Shown here one piece after another: positions 53,845-62,579 of a DNA stretch of 64,000 bases (the stretch's first letter is position 1; every line of letters begins with the position of its first letter). The position numbers and the translations under genes were made by a program. Under the pieces are notes generated by a model, which saw only the letters and a program-made list of their open reading frames with translations, was not told the DNA's origin and made no database searches. Origin of the DNA: Flavobacterium sp. xlx-214 (GTDB taxonomy: Bacteria; Bacteroidota; Bacteroidia; Flavobacteriales; Flavobacteriaceae); assembly GCF_013874595.1 (NCBI RefSeq), contig NZ_CP059431.1, forward strand, positions 868,001 through 932,000. The letters run 5' to 3'.

Positions 53845-54743
53845 TATAAAACTCCTTGAAAGTATTTTTTCTCTTTCCGAATGCTAAAATAACGAATTGG
53901 AAATAAAATTAGTTCAATTAAATGAACAATTGGCGATAAAATCCAAATGGCACAAAAAAGATACCCTTTAAAAAACTTTAAAAGTAATTCTCGCTTATTT
54001 GGATTTTTAAGAATTAAACTGCTCCAAATTGTAAACATTTTATTGGCTTTTTTATCCATTGATACTAAAAACCAACGGTATTCTACCGCATTGCTTTCTA
54101 CTAATTTTTCTTGTAGTTGGGTAAAATTACCTTTCAATAAAAAAGGCAAAATAATATTACCAAATTTAGATGATTCTTGTATTTCTTGTTGTGAAACTCC
54201 TGGCAAAGGTAAAAAACCATACGTTTTACGTTTTACGCCCGAAAACATCCAATCAACAACGGTAATTACACTTATTAAGTTAATGTTTCTATCGGTTAAC
54301 GCAATGTTTCCAACTAAGTTAGCATTTACATTTTTCAAAAGTTTTTTTACTTTTTCTTGTGCAAATGCCCACATATTACGGCTTCCGCTAATGGTGATTA
54401 CTGGTGTATTTTGTAATAATTGTTGTGCAAAACTGCTTTTTAAAAATGAATTTATAGGGATAGACGGCGTTAAATACCACACTTGATAATGTAGTAAAAC
54501 CAAATCGTATTTTGCATTCAAAATTTCATCCTTTGGAGGAATTATTTTAGAAGGAATTTGCTTGAAAGTTTCAGGAAAAGCTCCAAAAAAAGAAGCATTA
54601 TCCCAAGGAAAAGGAAATTTTTCCTCTGTTTCAATATTGTAATAAGTAATATTCGCTTTTTCTTTAAGAGGCAAACTAATATTTTCTGCAATTTCTTTTA
54701 ACTGCCCCGATTGCGAATAATAAATAACTAAAACATTTTTCAT
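53844..54743 (-). CDS. darA: DarA, flavodoxin-like aromatase of dialkylresorcinol synthesis
   Basis: FMN-binding flavodoxin-fold protein. The phosphate loop is VIYYSQSGQLKEIAE at the N-terminus. The core then has LVLLHYQVWYLTPSIPINSF and ITISGSRNMWAF, and the C-terminus has hydrophobic segments (FCAIWILSPIVHLIELILF). The ATG at 54743 (MKNVLVIYY) fits the fold better than the longer frame to 54788. By family knowledge it oxidises the cyclohexanedione made by DarB to the resorcinol. Length is 299. Confidence 0.88.
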   Translation of the reverse strand: MKNVLVIYYSQSGQLKEIAENISLPLKEKANITYYNIETEEKFPFPWDNASFFGAFPETFKQIPSKIIPPKDEILNAKYDLVLLHYQVWYLTPSIPINSFLKSSFAQQLLQNTPVITISGSRNMWAFAQEKVKKLLKNVNANLVGNIALTDRNINLISVITVVDWMFSGVKRKTYGFLPLPGVSQQEIQESSKFGNIILPFLLKGNFTQLQEKLVESNAVEYRWFLVSMDKKANKMFTIWSSLILKNPNKRELLLKFFKGYLFCAIWILSPIVHLIELILFPIRYFSIRKEKKYFQGVL

Positions 54744-54828
54744 AAGTAATTGGCTTTGTGTTTTGTTACTTAGAGAAGTTCTCAACAAATTTGAACTGAT
54801 AAACCTTTATATTTTTTAAACTGATCAT

Positions 54829-55707
54829 TTAATTCTTCCAAAAATCGAAATAATTAAACCATTGATATGGGTATTTTTTTACCATTTGCGTAACACTTTG
54901 CGTGTAAGCATCTAAAACAGCTTGCGTATCGCGGTGTTTAAAATCGGGTGCACGGCGCGTGTATAAATGGTAATGCAAATTAGGTTCTTTCATAACGTAA
55001 ACAAAAGCAACGGGCGCTTTTAAACGCGATGCCAACATAAAAGTACCTGCCGGAAAAAGGGCTTCGGCACCTAATAAATGGGCTTGCATTGTTTTTGCAT
55101 TTCCAAAATAACGATCGCCAGTAAAGCAAATCAAATGATTTTTAGCCAAGGCATTGTTTATTTCAAAAATATGCGACATATCTTCCTGTACATAAATGAA
55201 TTGCACGTTGGGTTTATCATCAGTAATGCTTTCTAAATAATCCTTAATGACCGAATGTTCTTGATCTACTGTTACAATATGAATTTGCGATTTTAAATCT
55301 ATTTCTGCGAAAAATTTCTCTGCAATTTCAAAATTTCCGATGTGTGCACTTATTAAAATACCACCTTTTTCTTCGGATAATAATTGTTTTAAAATATCAA
55401 CTCCATCAAAATCAAAAGTAAATTTAGAGCGTAATCCAGCAGAAATAGCAACTTTATCAATTAAAACTTGACCAAAAACAAAATAACTTTTATAAACTGC
55501 AAAAACCGATTTTAAGTACGAAAACTGCAAACGTTTATGAAAGTAATAAAACATAGCCTTAAACGAAGTAGGGTAGGCTACAAAATAGTAAAAAGCTACG
55601 AATACCAAAACACTATATGCTGCGCGTATTCCTAGCTTTTTTATACAGTAAACAAATATTTTATATCCTAAAATGGTTCCTTTAGATTTACCACTCCATT
55701 GGTTCAT
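54829..55707 (-). CDS. LpxL/HtrB-like acyltransferase
   Basis: Membrane acyltransferase of 292 residues with an N-terminal membrane segment (about 25-50). The catalytic HX4E motif is SAHIGNFE; TGDRYFGN and FPAGTFMLASRLKAPVAFVYV are later family motifs. In lipid A synthesis this family moves acyl groups from ACP to a hydroxyl. Here it may form the ester between the polyene acid and the resorcinol, the step that defines flexirubins. It is three bases from the ACP gene. Confidence 0.88.
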   Translation of the reverse strand: MNQWSGKSKGTILGYKIFVYCIKKLGIRAAYSVLVFVAFYYFVAYPTSFKAMFYYFHKRLQFSYLKSVFAVYKSYFVFGQVLIDKVAISAGLRSKFTFDFDGVDILKQLLSEEKGGILISAHIGNFEIAEKFFAEIDLKSQIHIVTVDQEHSVIKDYLESITDDKPNVQFIYVQEDMSHIFEINNALAKNHLICFTGDRYFGNAKTMQAHLLGAEALFPAGTFMLASRLKAPVAFVYVMKEPNLHYHLYTRRAPDFKHRDTQAVLDAYTQSVTQMVKKYPYQWFNYFDFWKN

Positions 55708-55709
55708 TT

Positions 55710-55964
55710 TTAAGCGTTTTTAGCACTGATTTTAGTATCGATGATATTGTAAAAATCTTGAAAAGTAACCATACCAACAAAATCGGCTTCTACTAATTTT
55801 ACTCCAAAATTTGATTCGATAATCACCACCAAATCAACATAATCCAAACTATCTAAATCTAATGTTTGCTTTAAATTTTTATCTGCTTCAATAACATCTT
55901 GGTCAACTTCAAATTCTTCAACAAGAATTTCGTTCACTTTTTCGATGATTTCGTTCATTTCCAT
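55710..55964 (-). CDS. Acyl carrier protein
   Basis: An 84-residue acidic ACP. Ser39 in TLDLDSLDYVDL is the pantetheine site. It is placed between the ketosynthase gene and the LpxL-like gene, so it may serve delivery to the acyltransferase. A second in-frame Met (MNEIIEK) lies two codons in. Confidence 0.93.
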   Translation of the reverse strand: MEMNEIIEKVNEILVEEFEVDQDVIEADKNLKQTLDLDSLDYVDLVVIIESNFGVKLVEADFVGMVTFQDFYNIIDTKISAKNA

Positions 55965-55970
55965 TTTGCC

Positions 55971-57194
55971 CTATTTATACTTTTTAACAATTACAGCCGA
56001 ATTGGTTCCACCAAATCCGAAAGAATTCGACAAATATACATCAAAATCTTTATTTATTGTTTTTGTAGCAATATTCAGCTTGCTTGAATGTTCATCAGGT
56101 GTTTCAAAATTGATATTTGGCGCAATAAATCCTTCATTCATCATAATAGTTGAATAAATAATTTCACTTGCACCCGCCATCCAACATTCATGCCCGGTCA
56201 TTGATTTTGTAGAAGAAACGTAAGGCTTTGTAGCCCCAAAAACTTCATCAATAGCTTGTGCTTCATTGGCATCGCCCACAGGTGTTGAAGTTGCATGTGC
56301 GTTGATGTATTGAATATCTGCTGCATTTAAACCCGCTTGTTGCAAAGCTTTGCGCATAGCCGATGCAGGACCGTCAACATTTGGCGTAGAAATATGTCCG
56401 CCGTTTGATGAAAAACCATAACCAACCACTTCTGCAATGATGTTTGCACCACGCGCTAAGGCGCTTTCTAAACTTTCTAGAATAACGGTAGCACCACCGC
56501 CACTTGGCACTAAACCATCGCGTTGCGCATCAAATGGGCGACAAGCTTTTATAGGATCGTTTTCGCGAGGTGAAAAAACACCTAAACCATCAAAACTTGC
56601 CATTCCGTATTTGTTTATTTCTTGCGCACCACCACAAATAACAATGTCTTGCAAGCCGTTTTTAATCATCATATAACCTAAACCAATAGCGTGTGATCCG
56701 CTGGCACAAGCTGCACTAATGGTCATATTGATACCAGTAATATTAAAAATGGTAGATAAATTCATAGTTACTGTAGAATTCATCGACTTAAAAATAGCAC
56801 CCGAACCAATTAAAGCGGTATCTTTTTTTTCGCGAACAATATCAGTAGCTTCAATAATGGCTTTAGAAACACTATCGTTTCCGTAAATTAAACCAATTTC
56901 GCGTTTGTTAAAATCGTCTAGTTCAATACCAGCGTTTTGCAAAGCTTCCATAGTAGCTACATACGCATATTCGGTTTCTTCACCAATGGTAATACGTTGT
57001 CTGCGATTTAAATAAGGTTTTAAATCGGGCGTTGGAACTTTACCTGTTAATGCCGACTGAAAACCGTATTCTTTGCGTTCTTCATCGAACACAATACCCG
57101 ATTTTCCTTGGTATAACGATTGTTTTACTTCTTCTAAATTGGTACCAATACACGAATAAATTCCCATACCGGTTATCACCACTCTGTTATTCAT
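55971..57194 (-). CDS. Beta-ketoacyl-ACP synthase (FabF-like)
   Basis: The third intact condensing enzyme of the cluster. Cys163 lies in SAACASGSHAIG; His motifs are NAHATSTPVGD and KSMTGHECWMAGASE. The unusual CWMAGASE after the second His (LGAAG in housekeeping FabF) points to a specialised branch. Length is 407. Its start overlaps the small membrane protein gene by four bases. Confidence 0.92.
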   Translation of the reverse strand: MNNRVVITGMGIYSCIGTNLEEVKQSLYQGKSGIVFDEERKEYGFQSALTGKVPTPDLKPYLNRRQRITIGEETEYAYVATMEALQNAGIELDDFNKREIGLIYGNDSVSKAIIEATDIVREKKDTALIGSGAIFKSMNSTVTMNLSTIFNITGINMTISAACASGSHAIGLGYMMIKNGLQDIVICGGAQEINKYGMASFDGLGVFSPRENDPIKACRPFDAQRDGLVPSGGGATVILESLESALARGANIIAEVVGYGFSSNGGHISTPNVDGPASAMRKALQQAGLNAADIQYINAHATSTPVGDANEAQAIDEVFGATKPYVSSTKSMTGHECWMAGASEIIYSTIMMNEGFIAPNINFETPDEHSSKLNIATKTINKDFDVYLSNSFGFGGTNSAVIVKKYK

Positions 57195-57493
57195 ATTCTT
57201 TTAGAATCTTGTACAATTTTACGTTCAGATTTAATCTTTTTTACTTTTATTATCAATTTATACACTAAAAAGACAATAAAAATAATATTTATTACGTGCC
57301 AAAAATGCAAACTTATGTAAGTTACTTTTTGCCAAAAGGTCATACTCTCTAAACTGAAATAAGCACCTTTACTTTCGTCATAAAAATCATCATAATCCAT
57401 TAACATCAATCCCAAAAAAATATATACAAATAGGTCGATAATTATTATTCCAAAACCTATTATGATGTTTTTTAAAGAGAAAATATGCTTCAT
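57191..57493 (-). CDS. Small membrane protein of the pigment operon
   Basis: A 100-residue protein with two hydrophobic segments (about 8-32 and 56-84) and a basic tail (KKIKSERK). No family recognised. A four-base ATGA-type overlap with the ketosynthase gene and 19 bases to fabG support translation as part of the operon. Confidence 0.65.
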   Translation of the reverse strand: MKHIFSLKNIIIGFGIIIIDLFVYIFLGLMLMDYDDFYDESKGAYFSLESMTFWQKVTYISLHFWHVINIIFIVFLVYKLIIKVKKIKSERKIVQDSKRI

Positions 57494-57512
57494 TCTTACA
57501 ATTAAAAATGAA

Positions 57513-58250
57513 TTATGAATAAATTCCTCCGTTAATATTTATAATTTCTCCTGTGATGTATCCCGATTTTTTTGAAGCCAAGAACGTAACTAAATCTGCT
57601 ACTTCATCTGCCTCTCCAAAACGGTTTGCAGGAATCATTTTTACTAATTCTTTTTCATCTAAATCGGCAGTCATATCGGTTTTAATAAAACCTGGAGCAA
57701 CCGCATTTACTGTAATTTTGCGCTTTGCAACTTCTTGTGCCAACGCTTTTGTAGCCGCTACAATAGCACCTTTTGCTGCTGAATAATTGGTTTGACCAGG
57801 CGTACCTTTTACACCCGAAACCGAAACCATATTAATGATACGCCCGTATTTGTTACGCAACATTTCTTGAATAAAAAAGTTTGTTACGTTGTAAAATCCG
57901 TTTAAACTGGTATCAATTACGCTTTTCCAATCGTTGGGTTGCATCCACATAAACAAACCATCGCGTGTAATACCCGCATTATTCACAATTACTTCCATAA
58001 CTGCGCCTTCATTGGCTTGTTTCCAATTATTTAAAGCTGTTTGTGTTTCTTCAAAACTTGCGACATTAAAAGGAATAATTTCGGCAGAACCTCCTTCAGC
58101 TTCAATCATTTTCATGGTTTCTAAAGCTGCAGCTTCATTCGATTGATAATTAATCAATACATGGTACTGCAAATCTTTTGCCAATTTTAAAGCAATGGCT
58201 TTTCCAATGCCTCGAGATCCTCCGGTAACTAAAGCGTATTTCTTATCCAT
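57513..58250 (-). CDS. fabG: 3-oxoacyl-ACP reductase
   Basis: NADPH-dependent SDR that reduces the beta-keto group during polyene elongation. Cofactor motif TGGSRGIGKAIA, NNAGITRDGL, catalytic Ser in MVSVSG, YSAAKGA and the PGFIKTDM segment are all typical of FabG. Length is 245. It lies two bases after the ammonia-lyase gene. FabG here is the cluster copy, not necessarily the housekeeping one. Confidence 0.92.
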   Translation of the reverse strand: MDKKYALVTGGSRGIGKAIALKLAKDLQYHVLINYQSNEAAALETMKMIEAEGGSAEIIPFNVASFEETQTALNNWKQANEGAVMEVIVNNAGITRDGLFMWMQPNDWKSVIDTSLNGFYNVTNFFIQEMLRNKYGRIINMVSVSGVKGTPGQTNYSAAKGAIVAATKALAQEVAKRKITVNAVAPGFIKTDMTADLDEKELVKMIPANRFGEADEVADLVTFLASKKSGYITGEIININGGIYS

Positions 58251-58252
58251 AC

Positions 58253-59770
58253 TTATCCTTTTAAAAATTCTTTTACCTTTTGTACATAAGGATACATAAC
58301 CATATCTTCTGCAAAAACAGGCACAATTGCACGCAATTCATTGTACATTTTTTGAGACGATGTACTTAATTTGTCTTGATATTTTAAAAATTCAATAGCT
58401 TGTATAATGGTGATGAATTCAATAGCTAAAACTTCAAATGTATTTTCGATAACATTGCTGCAAATAACCGCCGCATTAGTACCCATACTTACAATATCTT
58501 GATTATCGTTATTGTTTGGAATACTATGCACGTATAAAGAGGTTGATAAGGCTTGATTTTCGGCAGTTGTTGATGTTGCTGTAAACTGCACGCCTTGCAT
58601 ACCAAAATTGAAACCTAACTTTCCTAAATTTACAAAAGGCGGTAACATTTCATTGATTTTTGCGTTCAATAAATAGTTTAACTGTCGTTCTGCCAACATA
58701 GAAACTTTGGTTACCACTAATTTAAGTTTGTCCATTTCTAACGAAACATAATCGCCGTGAAAATTTCCTCCGTGGTACACTTGTTCTGTTTCAACATCAA
58801 TGATTGGGTTATCATTTGCTGAATTTATTTCTTTCTCTAAAATATCTTTTACCGATAAAACCGTATCGTAAATAGGTCCTAAAATTTGTGGAACACAACG
58901 AATAGAGTAGTATTCTTGCACCTTTTCTTTAAAAATTTCTTCGGTATTTTTACCACTATACAAATGCTCTTGACGGTTACGCGTTAACTGACTATTACGT
59001 AAATGATCACGCATTTTTTTTGCAACAATTTGTTGTCCGTAATGTAATTTGGTATTGTTTAATTCTTCTGATAAATGATCATCATACGCTTGTACCAATT
59101 CATTAATCATACACGATGCTTGTAACGATAAATCAACCAACTTATCTGCCAACAACACGTTTACAATACCAATACCTGTCATTACCGAAGTTCCGTTCAT
59201 TAAACCTAAACCTTCGCGAATTTTAACTTCAATAGGTTGTAAATTTTCTATTTCAAAAACTTCTTTGGTACTTTTTCTTTCACCTTTGTAAAAAACTTCG
59301 CCTTCACCAATTAAAATCAAGGCTAAATGTGCTAACTGTACTAAATCGCCACTTGCACCAACGCCACCATGCGCAAAAATTAACGGTGTAATATCTCTGT
59401 TAATTAACTCTTTCATTAATTCGATAACCGAAATATTAACGCCCGATTTTCCTAAAGCCAATGTATTTAATCGAGCTAAAACCGCTGCTTTAACATGAAT
59501 AGGCGATAAAGGATTTCCTGTACCCGAAGCATGGCTACGAATTAAATTATACTGTAATTGTAATTGATCTTGAGGCTGTATGCGGTATTGCGCCATGGGT
59601 CCGAAACCTGTATTTACCCCATAAATTACTTTATTTGCAGAAAATTGCTCTAAAAAGTGAAAACTTTTATTTACGCGTTCTACCAATAAATGATCTAAAG
59701 ACACCTTTTCATTATTAAAAATAACAGCTGAAAAATCGTTTAGAGATAAATAATCTTTAATAAGTTTCAT
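58253..59770 (-). CDS. Aromatic amino acid ammonia-lyase (tyrosine ammonia-lyase-like)
   Basis: Makes an arylacrylate by removing ammonia from an aromatic amino acid. Ala139-Ser140-Gly141 (GGVGASGDLVQ) forms the MIO cofactor; Tyr50 (VIYGVNTGFG) is the catalytic base. Length is 505. The sequence resembles, from memory, the F. johnsoniae enzyme characterised as a tyrosine ammonia-lyase, including the segment NLIRSHASGTG. 4-coumarate would be the starter for the aryl polyene. It is the first gene of the upper operon. Annotation pipelines may call it histidine ammonia-lyase. Confidence 0.9.
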   Translation of the reverse strand: MKLIKDYLSLNDFSAVIFNNEKVSLDHLLVERVNKSFHFLEQFSANKVIYGVNTGFGPMAQYRIQPQDQLQLQYNLIRSHASGTGNPLSPIHVKAAVLARLNTLALGKSGVNISVIELMKELINRDITPLIFAHGGVGASGDLVQLAHLALILIGEGEVFYKGERKSTKEVFEIENLQPIEVKIREGLGLMNGTSVMTGIGIVNVLLADKLVDLSLQASCMINELVQAYDDHLSEELNNTKLHYGQQIVAKKMRDHLRNSQLTRNRQEHLYSGKNTEEIFKEKVQEYYSIRCVPQILGPIYDTVLSVKDILEKEINSANDNPIIDVETEQVYHGGNFHGDYVSLEMDKLKLVVTKVSMLAERQLNYLLNAKINEMLPPFVNLGKLGFNFGMQGVQFTATSTTAENQALSTSLYVHSIPNNNDNQDIVSMGTNAAVICSNVIENTFEVLAIEFITIIQAIEFLKYQDKLSTSSQKMYNELRAIVPVFAEDMVMYPYVQKVKEFLKG

Positions 59771-59870
59771 TAAAATTGTTGTTTTAAATGGTTTAAATGT
59801 GCTATTTTCTTTTAAATTTGAATCAACATTTGCTTAAGCAAAAATATAATTTTAAACTATTTAATTTCAC
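59771..59870. promoter_or_regulatory. Divergent promoter region of the pigment cluster with a 14-bp palindrome
   Basis: This 100-base spacer separates the ammonia-lyase operon from the halogenase-like gene. TAAATTTG (59813-59820, plus) and TATTTTTG (59839-59846, minus) are full -7 matches, one per direction. The perfect palindrome TTTGCTTAAGCAAA (59829-59842) overlaps the minus-strand element and lies between the two, suiting a regulator that controls both directions. Confidence 0.55.
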
Positions 59871-61115
59871 ATGAATACAGAAAATGTTGATATTTTAATT
59901 ATTGGTGCAGGTCCAAGCGGAAGTGTTGCTGCAGGATATCTGCATAAACAAGGAGCTAAAATTAAGGTAGTTGAAAAACAAAAGTTTCCTAGAGTTGTAG
60001 TTGGCGAGAGTTTAATACCACGTGTAATGGATCATTTTGATGAAGCTGGTTTACTTGATGCTTTAAACACTTACAACTTTGAAAAAAAGCCTGGTGCCCG
60101 ATTTATTAGAGGTAAAGAAATATGTATTTTTGATTTTAGTAATAAATTTGGTGAAGGTTGGGATTGGACTTGGCAAATTCCTCGTGCCGATTTTGATAAA
60201 GCAATGACAGATGAATTGCAACGAAAAGGAGTAGACATTGCTTTTGAAACCGAAGTTACCAATGTTGTTTTTAACGGTACTAATTCTATTACTACCATTA
60301 AAGATAAGGAAGGTATTGTTTCTGAAATTCATGCCAAATTTGTAATTGATTGTAGTGGTTATGGTAGAGTTTTACCACGTATTTTACAATTAGAATCTCC
60401 TTCTAAATTAGATCCGCATTCTGCTATTTTTACACATGTAAAAGATGTTAGAAGACCCGATGGAGTAGAGGGTACCCAAATATCGTTTGATATTATTGAA
60501 ACTGAAGTTTGGTTGTGGGTTATTCCTTTTTCTAATGGTAACACAAGTATTGGTATTGTAGGACCAACTTCTTATATAGACAAATTATCGGCAACAGGAA
60601 ATACAGAAGAAGGTATTAAAAATGCTTTAAAATTATCAGATTATTATGTAAATAGATTTGAGAATTTACCTTTTGAATTTTCGCCTATCCATTTAAAAAA
60701 TTATTCAGTAGCCGTTTCTCAATTTTATGGCGAAGGTTACGCACTAACAGGAAACAGTACAGAATTTTTAGATCCTGTGTTTTCTTCGGGTGTTTGTTTT
60801 GCAACAGAATCGGGTATTTTAGCTGCAAAATTAGCTTTAAAACAAATTAATGGAGAAACTGTTGATTGGCAAAAAGAGTATACCGAATATATGCAATACG
60901 GTATTGGCGTTTTTACTACTTATGTTAAAGAATGGTATACAGGTAATTTACAAGAATTGTTTTACCACCAACCAGAAAATCCCGATGTAAAACGTAAAAT
61001 TTGTGCCGTTTTAGCAGGTTATGTGTGGAACAAAGAAAATACGTTTGTTTCTAAACATCATAACATTATTAAAAATATGGCGTATATGATAAAAGAAAGC
61101 AAAAAGGATTCCTAG
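59871..61115 (+). CDS. FAD-dependent halogenase/oxidoreductase-like enzyme
   Basis: Flavin-binding protein of the tryptophan-halogenase/geranylgeranyl-reductase group. It has an N-terminal GAGPSGSVAAGYL, VVGESLIP near residue 44 and WTWQIPRADF, which contains the WxWxIP halogenase signature. DPVFSSGVCFATESG is the second FAD motif. Length is 414. Chlorinated flexirubins are known, so halogenation or hydroxylation of the aryl ring is plausible. The divergent placement next to the ammonia-lyase gene supports a pigment role. Confidence 0.85.
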   Translation: MNTENVDILIIGAGPSGSVAAGYLHKQGAKIKVVEKQKFPRVVVGESLIPRVMDHFDEAGLLDALNTYNFEKKPGARFIRGKEICIFDFSNKFGEGWDWTWQIPRADFDKAMTDELQRKGVDIAFETEVTNVVFNGTNSITTIKDKEGIVSEIHAKFVIDCSGYGRVLPRILQLESPSKLDPHSAIFTHVKDVRRPDGVEGTQISFDIIETEVWLWVIPFSNGNTSIGIVGPTSYIDKLSATGNTEEGIKNALKLSDYYVNRFENLPFEFSPIHLKNYSVAVSQFYGEGYALTGNSTEFLDPVFSSGVCFATESGILAAKLALKQINGETVDWQKEYTEYMQYGIGVFTTYVKEWYTGNLQELFYHQPENPDVKRKICAVLAGYVWNKENTFVSKHHNIIKNMAYMIKESKKDS

Positions 61116-61127
61116 TGGAATCCTTTT
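61102..61127. terminator. Bidirectional terminator after the halogenase-like gene
   Basis: AAAAGGATTCC, loop TAGT, GGAATCCTTTT: an 11-bp perfect stem. The loop contains the stop codon of the plus-strand gene. Confidence 0.88.
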
Positions 61128-61128
61128 A

Positions 61129-61728
61129 CTATTTAACCTCTTTAGCTATTTTTTTACCAATTGTTTTAGCTGTTTTAGCAAAACCTTCACCAACACGTGA
61201 TTCATTACTAAAATTACTTCCAAATTGATCACCTGGCGCATCAATAGCATCTACTTGATACACTACGTTGAACGGATTAGATGTTTCAACTAATTTTATG
61301 TTTGTAGTTACTTTAGCAGGCTGTTTCATCATATAAACATCCCAACCTGGATAAATCCAAACTACATCAACCATTAAAGTGTATTTAGCAGAATTATTGT
61401 CTTCTTTAAAACTAATTTTTTTATCAGTTGTTTTTTCCAGCAACTCTAAAAATTTAGGCTCCCAAATATCATTTTTAGCACTTTTCCATTTAGAAACCCA
61501 AGCATCTCCGTTACCTTTATCCTTTTCATTTAATTCTAATTTACGTTTGCTTACATATTCATCTTCTGTGAAATTTTCTTTTAATAACTTTAAATGACTG
61601 TAATTAAATTTCACATTTACCGATGTTTCATTTTTTAAAGAAGCAAAGTTACCTGTTTCGTTTTTTAATTTTTGAGCATGGATAATACAACTAGCTAGTA
61701 TTAAACTCATTAACATTATTTTTTTCAT
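61129..61728 (-). CDS. Exported protein of unknown function
   Basis: A 199-residue protein with a signal peptide (MKKIMLMSLILASCIIHAQ). It contains VKFNYSHLKLLKENFTEDEYV, a central WVSKWKSAKNDIWEPKFLELLE helix region and beta strands (YTLMVDVVWIYPGWDVYMMKQPAKV). I do not recognise a named family; similar small exported proteins occur in Flavobacteriia. It has its own promoter-like element (61752-61759) and shares a terminator with the halogenase-like gene. Confidence 0.7.
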   Translation of the reverse strand: MKKIMLMSLILASCIIHAQKLKNETGNFASLKNETSVNVKFNYSHLKLLKENFTEDEYVSKRKLELNEKDKGNGDAWVSKWKSAKNDIWEPKFLELLEKTTDKKISFKEDNNSAKYTLMVDVVWIYPGWDVYMMKQPAKVTTNIKLVETSNPFNVVYQVDAIDAPGDQFGSNFSNESRVGEGFAKTAKTIGKKIAKEVK

Positions 61729-61751
61729 AATTTAGTATTTTAATATACTAA

Positions 61752-61759
61752 CAAATATA
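61752..61759 (-). promoter_or_regulatory. Candidate -7 element of the 61.1 kb exported protein gene
   Basis: CAAATATA reads TATATTTG on the minus strand, 23 bases before the ATG. Confidence 0.45.
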
Positions 61760-62549
61760 GTTGTTTATAACTAAAAAAATACTATTCATAACCTGTGTTA
61801 ATAACTGTGCATAAGTTTAAATAACTAATTGTTTTTTATTTCGATTAAAAGATTAAGGACATTTAAAATTGTGAATAACCTTACTTTTTATTCAAAATCA
61901 TTCACTACTTCATTGACAATTAAAACCAATTTATTAACACTTATTAACAACAAAAGTTATGAGTAAAAAATGTTAGCATATTATAAAGTTCTTAGTCATT
62001 AAAAATTAAAACAGCTGATTTAAAAGCAATTGATATATTAAGTTAATGTTAACAACTTTTTATAACTTAAAAAACATTCTTTTTTCCAAAAACTTATGCT
62101 ACATATTAACAAGCAATATAAAGAAGAAAGAGATTTTTTAATTTTAAAAATTTAATTATTTAATAATATATAGTTGTTAACAACAACTTCTGTTTTCAAA
62201 AATAGTTTGGATTTTAAATGATAAATTGATTTTTAGAATTCAATAAATAATCGCTTTAAAAATTTATTTTGAAGGTAAGATATCTTTTAGAATAGAAAAG
62301 CTTTTAAATCGCTTCTTTTTAAATGATTCAATTGATTTAACAACTGCTCGTAATTTTAATATTCTGCACCAATGTATTAATTGATTTTAAATATTCAATT
62401 CTCAGCGGGTTGTTATTTACAATTTTTGATTGATTTTGCTATAAATATGTTTTGATTGAATTAAATTTGTTTTATATTTTATAATATACTGTAAATCAAT
62501 TTATTATAAATTTTATATTCTTTTTAATTATTAGTTTTTACAGAACTCG
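61760..62549. other. AT-rich gene-free stretch, candidate replication origin
   Basis: About 800 bases without a credible gene. It holds two DnaA-box-like 9-mers, TGTGCATAA (61806-61814) and TGTGAATAA (61870-61878), both TTATNCACA in reverse. A tandem pair of TTATTAACA (61931-61939, 61941-61949) has one mismatch to that pattern. TTAACAAC recurs near 61944, 62049 and 62177, the last in a 12-bp palindrome (62173-62184). A long very AT-rich segment follows. Closeness to mnmG and to two parS sites fits an origin region. Confidence 0.4.
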
Positions 62550-62557
62550 TACCTTTG
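62550..62557 (+). promoter_or_regulatory. Candidate -7 element of ybeY
   Basis: TACCTTTG, a full TAnnTTTG match, 22 bases before the ybeY ATG. Confidence 0.5.
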
Positions 62558-62579
62558 TAGGTATTTTTAAAATAATAGT

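Noticed and set aside
61931..61949. Tandem TTATTAACA repeats as a CRISPR array
   Set aside because: The units are nine bases and directly adjacent, with no spacers and no cas genes.
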